DNA of 64,000 nt from Saprospiraceae bacterium (GTDB taxonomy: Bacteria > Bacteroidota > Bacteroidia > Chitinophagales > Saprospiraceae): contig JADJTQ010000012.1 in the NCBI GenBank assembly GCA_016711125.1, positions 248,001-312,000 on the forward strand, given 5' to 3'. Shown one piece after another: positions 46,645 to 55,109 of this stretch. Positions within the stretch are counted from its first letter, which is position 1. Every line of letters starts with the position of its first letter. Under the pieces are notes generated by a model that had not been told where the DNA came from, made no database searches, and worked only from the letters and a program-made list of their open reading frames with translations. A program made the translations under genes and the position numbers.

Positions 46645-49158
46645 CTAGTTTAATATAAGCATCTTTTTTGTCTGTTTAACTCCCGAGCTTTCAATATCAT
46701 AAAACAGAAGTCCACTCGTCGGCAAATCATTCCTGGTCAGGGTCAACTCCTGATAGCCTCGATCATATATTCCTCTTCTCGACAAAACCTGCCGGCCATT
46801 AATGTCTCTGATCGTAATGACTGCCTCTCCAGAAGTGGGGAGATAAAATCCAACGGTCGTAATGTCATGAAAAGGATTAGGACTGTTTTGATAAAGCATT
46901 AATTGATTTTGCAGGTCATTCTGATAAATCAATTTCACCGTTGATTTTCCAGAATTTGTTCCCTCAATTTTAGCTTCGTTAAAAGTTGAAGTCAGCTTTA
47001 TTGCTTTACTAAGTGCCAGTGGCTGTTTTGCCCGAACCACAAGCTCTAAAATGACATCACCTGATTTAAAGTTTTCTTCTGTTATCGAAAACCAATTAGC
47101 AACCAGTGCTTTCCCCTTTCCAGTTGGATCAATTGTGGTAAGAGATCCACGGTCCTGCAACGACTTAGCATCGACATGAAGCACTTCCATAGCTATCGGA
47201 TCGAAATCTAATGCAAATGATATCACATTTGCACTTACAGAATTTTCTAAGGTAAGGGGTACCCGCACTTCATCACCGGCATCCAAAATTACATCCTGAA
47301 CGATCAGGTTGTTTTCTTGAACTATATCTCCCGCGGTATTAGCTTCTCTGACCAAGGTTCCCAAGTCTCCGATCTTGATCCCTTCAAACTGGATATTCAT
47401 CTCTTCGCCATTATAAGCAGTCACCTCGAAGGACCCCGGCATTTTCACCAAAAGAGGATCGATCGTGTCAGGGAAAATAAATCCTTGTTTATAAAACTTC
47501 CAGGACGTATTATATTCCATTTTCTGATCGATCCCAAAGATCAGCCGTTGAAGAGCCAAAAGGTCTTCATAGTCGATTCGTTGGTTGCCATCAATGTCAG
47601 CAGCGATCAATTTTCGTGGATCTTTCAGTAATTTGATTCCATCGACATGTAGGGACAGCAAAGTATAGTCATACATGTCAACACCCTCCATGGCATCAGA
47701 ATTTTTAAAAGGAGTTACTGACAAAGTCCTTCCCAGTAAAATATCGGTAAATTTGAAGGCACCATTTTTATCGGTCGTCTTCATTTGAGTACCCACCAGG
47801 GTCACTTCAACATCCTGAATCGCATTCCCCTGGTCACTCAGTACATTCCCACTAATATCTCCACCCATGCAACCGAAAGAATTTGCTTGTACTACCACTT
47901 CAACCCAGATAAAATCGGAATTCCCAGCTTCATCTTCGACGATGAATTTAACCTGATTACTACCAAAGTTCTCACAGGTAAACACAGATGGTTCCAGTCT
48001 AAACTTCAAATCCTCGCGAGCCGTACAATTATCATAGCTACTGCTGTTAAACTCCGCAGGCCAAAGCTCAACCATACCCTGATTGGTGTCGGTCATCATC
48101 AGCACAGCAGTCAATGAAGAAATACCAATGACAGTTGGCGGCTTTTTATCTACTGCAACAACATTGACTACCAGGTCACATTCAGTAGTATTTCCGCAAA
48201 TATCAAAAGCCTTGAAAGTGACCAGGGTTTTACCTGGTTCATAGTAACCACTGGCGTTGTTTCCTCCATAACTTACCCCCGAACCACTATACGAAGAATG
48301 ATAACCATCTTCCACCAAATGTTTTCGGGTATATGAATAATATACATCACCACAATCATCCTTTGCCTGTAGTTTTGGTATTTCGACATGCACTTTGTTT
48401 CCATGGCAATCTCCACCACTCACTTCAATGTCATCGGGACAAAAAGTGATCTCTGGAGCGATATCGTCATAAACAAAGATCTTCTGTATGTAGGTCCATT
48501 TTCCGGAGTAGTGACCTCCATAACTGCTATGCCCGTTATATTGACACCAATCAATCAGTTCCCAGGTTCGATAAATCACCTTGCATGGGCTGTGGTAGTG
48601 GGAGCCATAGCCATAACCATGGTCCCCATGTTGATAGATGGTGTAAGGATGGATTTTGTCTTCATAGCGCAGACCAAGTTTTGCACATCCGTGATGGCTA
48701 AACTCGGGCCAATTGTATCCATAAGGCATGTGATCGGGGTGCATGCTACCCTTGCAATCTTTAAGATCATAATCTTTTGGCCAATGCACATCCTTATAAC
48801 CATCGAAAGTTTTTCCATAGGGATCTGAAATATGAATGGTTTGTTCGCACCAGTACCAATCGTAGTGATATTTGATTTTCCATTTCCGGATTATCTTTCC
48901 TCGACCACAATCATCCAGATATTCGTCCGTATAGGGCCCGTAGATAGTAATTTCATTTCCGTATCCATAAGCTGCTTTAGGATATCCATAATAGTCATAG
49001 TTACTGTGCAGCTCGCCACAGTAAATATACACGTGCTCTTCCGGGCACTGATATGGATTGGCTCCCATCTCAGATGCATTACTGAGTTGAGCTAAATTAA
49101 ATACAATTACAAATGCCAAGATGCACTGCAAGATCGTTCTTGTACTTGTCAGATTCAT
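46645..49158 (-). CDS. Large His/Tyr-rich T9SS surface protein with HYR-like, dockerin-like and cohesin-like parts
   Basis: 837 residues. Signal peptide to about residue 28 (ends LSNAS). Residues 35-230 are unusually rich in Tyr, His, Gly and Asp (YGYGNEITIYGPY, HGDHGYGYGSHYHS), with Cys that may pair. Residues 230-430 contain HYR-like Ig repeats (IAPEITFCPDDIEVSGGDC, DICGNTTECDLVV, VVAVDKKPPTVIGIS). Then a carboxypeptidase-like fold (GNVLSDQGNAIQDVEVTLVG) and a dockerin-like calcium pair (AADIDGNQRIDYEDLLALQR). Residues 620-740 look cohesin-like. A type A sorting domain ends it (NSPNPFHDITTVGFYLP, KMLILN). It may bind metals or polymers at the surface; this is inference. Followed by a clear terminator. 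Confidence 0.88.
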   Translation of the reverse strand: MNLTSTRTILQCILAFVIVFNLAQLSNASEMGANPYQCPEEHVYIYCGELHSNYDYYGYPKAAYGYGNEITIYGPYTDEYLDDCGRGKIIRKWKIKYHYDWYWCEQTIHISDPYGKTFDGYKDVHWPKDYDLKDCKGSMHPDHMPYGYNWPEFSHHGCAKLGLRYEDKIHPYTIYQHGDHGYGYGSHYHSPCKVIYRTWELIDWCQYNGHSSYGGHYSGKWTYIQKIFVYDDIAPEITFCPDDIEVSGGDCHGNKVHVEIPKLQAKDDCGDVYYSYTRKHLVEDGYHSSYSGSGVSYGGNNASGYYEPGKTLVTFKAFDICGNTTECDLVVNVVAVDKKPPTVIGISSLTAVLMMTDTNQGMVELWPAEFNSSSYDNCTAREDLKFRLEPSVFTCENFGSNQVKFIVEDEAGNSDFIWVEVVVQANSFGCMGGDISGNVLSDQGNAIQDVEVTLVGTQMKTTDKNGAFKFTDILLGRTLSVTPFKNSDAMEGVDMYDYTLLSLHVDGIKLLKDPRKLIAADIDGNQRIDYEDLLALQRLIFGIDQKMEYNTSWKFYKQGFIFPDTIDPLLVKMPGSFEVTAYNGEEMNIQFEGIKIGDLGTLVREANTAGDIVQENNLIVQDVILDAGDEVRVPLTLENSVSANVISFALDFDPIAMEVLHVDAKSLQDRGSLTTIDPTGKGKALVANWFSITEENFKSGDVILELVVRAKQPLALSKAIKLTSTFNEAKIEGTNSGKSTVKLIYQNDLQNQLMLYQNSPNPFHDITTVGFYLPTSGEAVITIRDINGRQVLSRRGIYDRGYQELTLTRNDLPTSGLLFYDIESSGVKQTKKMLILN

Positions 49159-49483
49159 GGGTTACACACGATTTAGGGACTTAAAAGTTAGGTTCACGTA
49201 GACCGACCTTTGTCGGTTAGTATCAAATTAAAAATAAATCTACACAATATATCTGGCAAATTGGATGCCTATTTTGGCCGACATTTCATATTGTAGTTTT
49301 AACTAAAGTCTTAACAATTAAGGCTTTACGATTTATACATATTACCCCCTTTTATAATTCCATTCAACTCATTCCAATGGGAGATAAAAGTTTGCCACGA
49401 AAGGGCTCAATTTGTGTAATTGTGTCGTTGTAAATATCATACTCCAAATTCTTGATTACCTTCATATTAAAATTTAACAAGTA
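49159..49483. other. Intergenic region between divergent genes, with a short hairpin
   Basis: 325 bases, AT-rich, separating the large T9SS gene (minus) from the C1 protease (plus). It must hold both promoters, but I find no exact TAnnTTTG in either direction. The only structure is a 6-bp hairpin ACCGAC-CTTT-GTCGGT at 49202-49217, inside the leader of the T9SS gene. No small gene seen. Confidence 0.4.
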
Positions 49484-50629
49484 ATGAATCCATTCCGGCT
49501 TCGCAGTTTGATTTGGTGGGCAGCTTTGTTAGGATCAACTACGATTTTAAGCGGACAAAGCATCAGTAAAAATGATTACCATTTTGAATTTCTGAATAAG
49601 GTAACCAGCGCTCCGGTTGAAGATCAGGCATCCACGGGCACTTGCTGGAGTTTCAGCACACTTTCCTTTTTAGAGACAGAAGCGATGCGTCAGGGCAAAC
49701 AATTGGTTGATCTGTCTGAGATGTATTATGTCCGCTTAAACTATTTGGAGAAAGGGAATCTTTATCTCCGTTACCAGGGCAATAACACTTTTGGAGAAGG
49801 CAGCCTGAGTCACGATATTATGCACCTCTATGATCGATACGGCGCCATGCCCGAAGTGGCTTATACCGGATTAATTGGGCAGTCAACACGGCATAATCAT
49901 AGTAAACTGGTAGCAGATCTACAGAAATACCTTGATGATTTGATCGCCAGTCGTAATATTCAATCCAACTGGCGGGACGCCTTTAATGAGATTCTTGATG
50001 ACTATTTGGGGCCTTTGCCAGTTAGTTTCCTTTTTGAGGGCCAAGAATACGACCCTAAGACTTTTGCCGCCAAGTTTGTAGGGGTCAATCCAGAAAACTA
50101 TGTAACCATTACATCATTTAGTCATCATAATCCATATACGAGTTTCATCCTGGAGATACCAGACAATTACTCAAGAGAAAGTTATTTGAATGTAACCTTA
50201 GACGATCTTGTTTCTATCACCGATCATGCGCTCATAAACGGTCATTCTGTAGTTTGGGACTGTGATGTAAGTGAAAAGGGATTTTCAGCCCGGCAAGGCC
50301 TGGCAATTGTGCCATCCGAAGATGCACTTGCCACGTCGAAGCAGGCAGTATTTGATGCACCTTCGCCCGAATTAAACATCACTCCCGAGTTGCGTCAGGA
50401 AGAGTTCGACAGTTATAGTCTGACTGATGACCATCTGATGCACATCACAGGTAGCGCAAAAGACCAAAATGGAAAAATATATTACTATGTCAAAAATTCT
50501 TGGGGTGACCGGGTGGGAATGGATGGATTCCTATTTGCTTCTCAACCGTACTTCAAGTTAAATACTATTGCCATCACCTTGCACCAGAGTCCATACCCAA
50601 ATCAATTCGCGAAAAAATGGAATTTATAA
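49484..50629 (+). CDS. Exported C1-family cysteine protease (bleomycin hydrolase/PepC type)
   Basis: 381 residues. Signal peptide (SLIWWAALLGSTTILSGQ). Papain-like catalytic residues in the order of the C1B group: Cys54 in DQASTGTCWSFSTL, with SEMYYVRLNYLEKG after it; His in LTDDHLMHITGSAKDQ; Asn in YYYVKNSWGDRVGMDG. A normal C1B aminopeptidase is cytoplasmic, but this one has a signal and a shorter body, as in Bacteroidota homologues of the bleomycin-hydrolase family. It cleaves peptides in the periplasm. Intact. Confidence 0.9.
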   Translation: MNPFRLRSLIWWAALLGSTTILSGQSISKNDYHFEFLNKVTSAPVEDQASTGTCWSFSTLSFLETEAMRQGKQLVDLSEMYYVRLNYLEKGNLYLRYQGNNTFGEGSLSHDIMHLYDRYGAMPEVAYTGLIGQSTRHNHSKLVADLQKYLDDLIASRNIQSNWRDAFNEILDDYLGPLPVSFLFEGQEYDPKTFAAKFVGVNPENYVTITSFSHHNPYTSFILEIPDNYSRESYLNVTLDDLVSITDHALINGHSVVWDCDVSEKGFSARQGLAIVPSEDALATSKQAVFDAPSPELNITPELRQEEFDSYSLTDDHLMHITGSAKDQNGKIYYYVKNSWGDRVGMDGFLFASQPYFKLNTIAITLHQSPYPNQFAKKWNL

Positions 50630-50798
50630 AGTGGCATCCGACCAACAACTAACGAAGGAGTTCTTACCAGTTCTTGGCTTGAGTTTGTCATACACCGTAA
50701 ATAAACTTACTTTCATCTAAGAAGTGTCAGTATTGGTGGACTCAGCCAAACTTCTGGTAACTGAAAAGCGTTAGTCACATTATAAAATAATATAAATA

Positions 50799-51374
50799 TT
50801 GATGGATAATAAACGTGAACTGGCTCAAGAGATAGTCAAAAGCCATGTAGTGTATTCTCTGGGAGCGGGTCTGGTACCGATACCACTACTTGATATTGCA
50901 GCTGTATCTGTAGTCCAATTGGATATGCTGAAGCAGCTTGCCAAGGTTTATGGCCAGGATTTTAAAGAATCCGCCGGCAAAGGTTGGATATCGGCAATCA
51001 CGGGTAGTACTATGGCTCGAATGGGAGCTTCTTTGGTCAAAGCCATACCTGGTATCGGATCTATATTGGGAGGTATTACCATGTCTGTTTTGAGTGGTGC
51101 CTCGACTTATGCCATTGGACAGGTATTTATCTGGCACTTTAGTACTGGAGGTAATTTCATGGATTTCAATTTTGACAAGGCCAGGGAAATCTATGAGAGG
51201 GAGTTTGAAGAAGGTAAGAGGGTTGCTAAAGATATGGATAAAGAAAAAAATGGCAGCCTGGTAGAAGATGATATCTATGCTAAATTGGAGAAACTAGCAT
51301 CGTTGAAGGCGAAAGGAGTAATCACTGAGGAAGATTTTAACGAGCAGAAAAAAAGATTACTTTCAAAAATATAG
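50799..51374 (+). CDS. DUF697-like membrane protein with SHOCT domain
   Basis: 191 residues. The first part (KSHVVYSLGAGLVPIPLLDIAAVSVVQLDMLKQLAKVYG) is the DUF697/EcsC-like fold with hydrophobic helices at about 20-40 and 65-115 (GASLVKAIPGIGSILGGITM). The last 30 residues form a SHOCT motif: LEKLASLKAKGVITEEDFNEQKKRLL. Such proteins attach to membranes and are thought to bind partners through SHOCT; function is unknown. Convergent with the Mrr-like gene, with only one base between the stops. Own promoter expected in 50630-50798. Confidence 0.8.
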   Translation: MMDNKRELAQEIVKSHVVYSLGAGLVPIPLLDIAAVSVVQLDMLKQLAKVYGQDFKESAGKGWISAITGSTMARMGASLVKAIPGIGSILGGITMSVLSGASTYAIGQVFIWHFSTGGNFMDFNFDKAREIYEREFEEGKRVAKDMDKEKNGSLVEDDIYAKLEKLASLKAKGVITEEDFNEQKKRLLSKI

Positions 51375-51375
51375 T

Positions 51376-52500
51376 TCACTTTATCCTGGTGATTGCAGAT
51401 ACAATGGTCCTGACTGCGGGCCTCAAAAGCATGATAACTTTGGGCTTATCTTCCAGATATCTGACCATCAGTGAACCTAAACGATAGTAGCTTGCTACAA
51501 AATATCGCCCTAGTGCAAACCTGTATAACACCTTATCTCTGAAATAGATCATTTGGCTATATTCTTGTGAATCTCGGCCAAAATAAAAGGTCACTAAAAA
51601 GCACTCTTTTTTAACCTGTCCCAATTTTTGCTCCAGCACCAAATATTCTTGCGATTGAAGGAGGTGTACCGGTAGTAAAAGCCTGTCTTTACGGTTATAA
51701 TCAGTAAATTGTCTCGCCGAAAACTCGGCAATGATCTCAACCGTTGCATTGCCATACACAATACCACTGTTGAAACTTTCTTCCGCGAATTTCACTGCAG
51801 TAATCTGCAACCTTTGATTTGTGATGATGATTGGAAGATCACAGCTGACTTTTTGATGCCCTTCTTTAAGATTGGTCAGTCTCAAAGTTATTTTGCCAGA
51901 TAATTTCGCAACTCCCTCACCCGGCAAGTCTATATCCATAATCTGCAATTTGAAGATATCGGATTCTGTTGCCGAAATGTCAACTGGAAATGCCTTGAAG
52001 TAATCATGATGATGCTGTCCTTCTAAAAAAGTATCTGAGATAGCCTTTTCTAGTCGTTCCCAGTCCCATAAAATAACTCCTGCAGTTGCGGCAAGTTGCT
52101 TGGCAGCTGGAGTATAAGAAGAGGTTGTAATCATCAGTGCCTGATCACATTGGTAATATTGCTGAGCACCAATCACTTGATTAATGTCAGAAACACCAAC
52201 TTTATGCAATTCGAAATACCGCTTCACCTGAACTGCTGTCTTTATACCTTCTTTTTTAACGATCACATCAGCGCCAAAATCAGCACTATAGGAAGTTTGA
52301 ATTTGATCATATCCGTTTCGATCAAATAGATACGCGATAAAATCTTCAAACTCGGATGGATCAACACCCTGAAAGCGGATGGGGATAGAACTGTATAGAT
52401 AGTGGTCCAGGTTGACCTCTTGAAAATTGGTTGATACTTTTTTACTCATTGATCCAATATGCTTATCTGAAAACTCGATCTCACCCTTGATTGGTATCAA
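51376..52500 (-). CDS. Mrr-like restriction endonuclease-fold protein
   Basis: 374 residues. Residues 45-155 form the Mrr catalytic domain: FEDFIAYLFDRNGYDQIQ, FGADVIVKKEGIKTAVQVKRY with the PD-(D/E)xK residues (Asp78 and Q-x-K at about 91-93), and ALMITTSSYTPAAKQLAATAGVILWDWERL. The remaining 200 residues form a separate beta-rich region of unknown type, ending in a hydrophobic, basic stretch (IMLLRPAVRTIVSAITRIK). It may act on methylated or foreign DNA. No methylase or other restriction gene is next to it. Domain call secure, role unknown. Confidence 0.85.
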   Translation of the reverse strand: MIPIKGEIEFSDKHIGSMSKKVSTNFQEVNLDHYLYSSIPIRFQGVDPSEFEDFIAYLFDRNGYDQIQTSYSADFGADVIVKKEGIKTAVQVKRYFELHKVGVSDINQVIGAQQYYQCDQALMITTSSYTPAAKQLAATAGVILWDWERLEKAISDTFLEGQHHHDYFKAFPVDISATESDIFKLQIMDIDLPGEGVAKLSGKITLRLTNLKEGHQKVSCDLPIIITNQRLQITAVKFAEESFNSGIVYGNATVEIIAEFSARQFTDYNRKDRLLLPVHLLQSQEYLVLEQKLGQVKKECFLVTFYFGRDSQEYSQMIYFRDKVLYRFALGRYFVASYYRLGSLMVRYLEDKPKVIMLLRPAVRTIVSAITRIK

Positions 52501-52594
52501 GAGTCTCGACTAATTGATCTATGAATAACCATTGAGATAGGAGTACACAGAGCATTTTTCTTGCCAAATTGGTCTAGTACAGATATTGATCGAC

Positions 52595-53659
52595 TCAGCC
52601 GATAAGAAATCCCTCTTTCATAGCATCAGCCGGATCAAGATAAAAATAGTGCTGTCCAGTAATAAAGGCATTGCCAGCCACCAGGGGCACCACAGCGTTT
52701 AGGCCTTCATATTTCATTTCGGAACTTATCGACCCCATAAATTTTGTATGAATTATACTCTCGACTACCAGCTCTTGTTGGATACCTATCTTCCGTTTAT
52801 GCCTGAGCAGAGCCAACAATCCACAGACCCCGCTGCCTGTAGGGCTTCGATCAACCTCTCCATCGGCAAATACACAAACATTTATGAAGTCACAGTTGTC
52901 CGCAGTCGACTCGCTACTGAATATCACACCATATAAGAAACTTAATTCCCTTTCTTTAGGATGGGTGATGGACGAACCCGTACCTGCAATAATTTCTCTC
53001 TTCAATAGACGCCCAAGCTGTACGATCTGGGTCATATTTTCCGGGCTCAAATTGAGGCCTAGCCTATCCGCATCGACATAGGCATAAAATGCTCCTCCAT
53101 AGGCTATGTCATAGACAATCGGCCTGTATCCGGGAAGGTTGATTGACTGGTCTGCAAGCAGTACAAAGGATGGAACACCTTCAAATTCAATAGCAAAATC
53201 ACTAGTTGATAAAAGGTCTATTTTGCTGATTATCAATCCACAAGGTGTATCTATCTTAAGTGTTAGTCGATTGTCAACTAATTCCTTCCAACCCAGCTCT
53301 GCCGCCAATTTGGTAATTGCTATTATCGCATGGCCGCACATCGTGCTATACCCTTCATTATGTATAAAGATGATTCCAAAATCGGCGTCGGGACTATCGG
53401 GTTCGACGAGTATGCAACCATACATATCGCGATGTCCGCGAGGCTCAAACATCAGCAGTTTGCGCATCTGGTCATAGTTCGAGCTCAGCTCGTGGCGCCT
53501 GGCCAATACCGAATGCCCTTGCAACATAGCCACACCTGATAAAATCACCCGTAGCGGTTCGCCACAAGTGTGCATGTCAATTGAAGCAAATAACCAATCT
53601 TTTCGGATAAGATGAGAAGTGAGGTCAAGAGCGCCTATCTTATCGTAGACATCTGACAT
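52595..53659 (-). CDS. Proline racemase-family enzyme, probable trans-3-hydroxy-L-proline dehydratase
   Basis: 354 residues. The first active-site Cys is kept (Cys108 in NEGYSTMCGHA). The second position, Cys in racemases and hydroxyproline epimerases, is Thr274 (DGEVDRSPTGSGVCG). In this family the Cys/Thr pair marks trans-3-hydroxy-L-proline dehydratases, which turn the substrate into pyrroline-2-carboxylate. FEPRGHRDMYGC and the start FASIDMHTCGEPLRV are typical. Cytoplasmic. No reductase for the product lies next to it. Intact. The assignment depends on that one residue. Confidence 0.85.
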   Translation of the reverse strand: MSDVYDKIGALDLTSHLIRKDWLFASIDMHTCGEPLRVILSGVAMLQGHSVLARRHELSSNYDQMRKLLMFEPRGHRDMYGCILVEPDSPDADFGIIFIHNEGYSTMCGHAIIAITKLAAELGWKELVDNRLTLKIDTPCGLIISKIDLLSTSDFAIEFEGVPSFVLLADQSINLPGYRPIVYDIAYGGAFYAYVDADRLGLNLSPENMTQIVQLGRLLKREIIAGTGSSITHPKERELSFLYGVIFSSESTADNCDFINVCVFADGEVDRSPTGSGVCGLLALLRHKRKIGIQQELVVESIIHTKFMGSISSEMKYEGLNAVVPLVAGNAFITGQHYFYLDPADAMKEGFLIG

Positions 53660-53726
53660 GACATCAATGATTTTAAATAGTAAAGAAGCTGAAGAAAATA
53701 TTTATTTCTGGTCCTAAAACTAAATG

Positions 53727-54710
53727 CTAGGTTCTATACATGACTTCCTTGACGGCCTTAATGATCTTGGTCGGATTGGGCATATAGGCTTCGACCAGGG
53801 TAGGTGCATATGGTAATGAGGTGTCCGTCGCATTGATCCTTATTACAGGAGCATCCAGATAGTCAAATGCATGCTTTTGCACTAAATAGGCAACCTCAGC
53901 AGAAACGCCGGCAAAAGGCCATGATTCATCGACGACAACTAATCGATTTGTTTTCCTTACGGATTCCAAGATCGTCTCAATATCCAATGGCTTAATGGTG
54001 CGAAGATCGATAACCTCAGCAGATATCCCTTCTTTGGCAAGTTCTTCTGCGGCTTTCTTGACCTCTTCCATCATCTTGTTAAACGATACAAGGGTGACAT
54101 CTTTTCCGTGCATACGTACTGCAGCGTTGCCAATGGGAGTTACATACTCACCTTCCGGCACTTCGCCTTTCAGCCCGTACAATACCTCTGACTCCATCAT
54201 ACAAACGGGATCATTATCTCTTATTGCCGATTTTAATAAGCCTTTGGCATCTTTAGGGTCAGTGCAAGACACTACTTTTAGACCGGGTGTATTGGCCATC
54301 CAACTCTCAAACATCTGAGAATGTTGTTGGGCTAATTGTCCGGCAGCTCCCGAAGGACCTCGAAAAACGATGGGACAATTAAATTGTCCACCGGATTGAG
54401 ATAGGGTCTTTGCAGCGTTATTTACAATCTGATCAAAAGCCAGAATTGCAAAGTTCCAGGTCATAAACTCAACAATGGGTCTTAAACCGTTCATAGCTGC
54501 TCCTACTCCAAGTCCGGTAAAGCCCAATTCAGTGATCGGAGTATCAATGACTCTTTTCTCACCGAATTCTTCCAACATGCCTTTGCTAACCTTATAAGCT
54601 CCATTGTATTCAGCTACTTCCTCTCCCATCAAAAAGACAGTTTCGTCCCGCCTCATTTCTTCACTCATCGCCTCGTTTAATGCGTCACGTAAAGTTAGTT
54701 CTCTGGCCAT
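53727..54710 (-). CDS. pdhB: Pyruvate dehydrogenase E1 component, beta subunit
   Basis: Partner of the ThDP-binding alpha subunit, which decarboxylates pyruvate for transfer to lipoyl-E2. 327 residues: RELTLRDALNEAMSEEMRRDETVFLMGEEVAEYNGAYKV start, FTGLGVGAAMNGLRPIVEFMTWNFA, FRGPSGAAGQLAQQHSQ, and IDLRTIKPLDIETILESV with VVVDESWPFAG near the end. The alpha subunit is not adjacent. Intact. The short spacing to the dehydratase (about 70 bases) may allow read-through. Confidence 0.93.
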   Translation of the reverse strand: MARELTLRDALNEAMSEEMRRDETVFLMGEEVAEYNGAYKVSKGMLEEFGEKRVIDTPITELGFTGLGVGAAMNGLRPIVEFMTWNFAILAFDQIVNNAAKTLSQSGGQFNCPIVFRGPSGAAGQLAQQHSQMFESWMANTPGLKVVSCTDPKDAKGLLKSAIRDNDPVCMMESEVLYGLKGEVPEGEYVTPIGNAAVRMHGKDVTLVSFNKMMEEVKKAAEELAKEGISAEVIDLRTIKPLDIETILESVRKTNRLVVVDESWPFAGVSAEVAYLVQKHAFDYLDAPVIRINATDTSLPYAPTLVEAYMPNPTKIIKAVKEVMYRT

Positions 54711-55109
54711 AATTGTTTATTTATGAGATTTTTACCAGCACAAAAATAGGTTTTATTTAATATTTGTCGACTAGTCTAAAAGATTCATTGGCAGATTAAT
54801 CAGAAGATATCAGTTACAAACTGTAAACTCCAGGCAGGATAAGGGGCGCCACATAAATTGGTGACATTTCTACTTATTTAGTAAAATAAATTTGTATTAT
54901 ATTGATTAACTGATGATTAAGATTAATGATCAAAAGTTATACTTTAATACGATGCAATTTTCTTGAACCTTAAATGCATAGAATAAAGAACTGAAGATCA
55001 TATGCGTTTGAAAAATTCATGACCCCACGCACAATGAGCTTTCAACAAATGAGGTTTAAATAGGGTTGCCAGTATTGCCCAGTATTGCATTTAACCACTT
55101 ACGACAATC
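54711..55109. other. Intergenic region with a 10-bp tandem duplication
   Basis: 399 AT-rich bases between pdhB (minus) and the TlpA-like gene (plus). No gene seen. CCAGTATTGC is repeated directly at 55069-55078 and 55079-55088, just before the start at 55110. No exact TAnnTTTG was found close to that start. Confidence 0.5.

Noticed and set aside
48388..48828. 146-codon plus-strand ORF with membrane-like composition
   Set aside because: Antisense to the His/Tyr-rich part of the large T9SS gene; the hydrophobic look comes from complementing Tyr/His/Gly codons.
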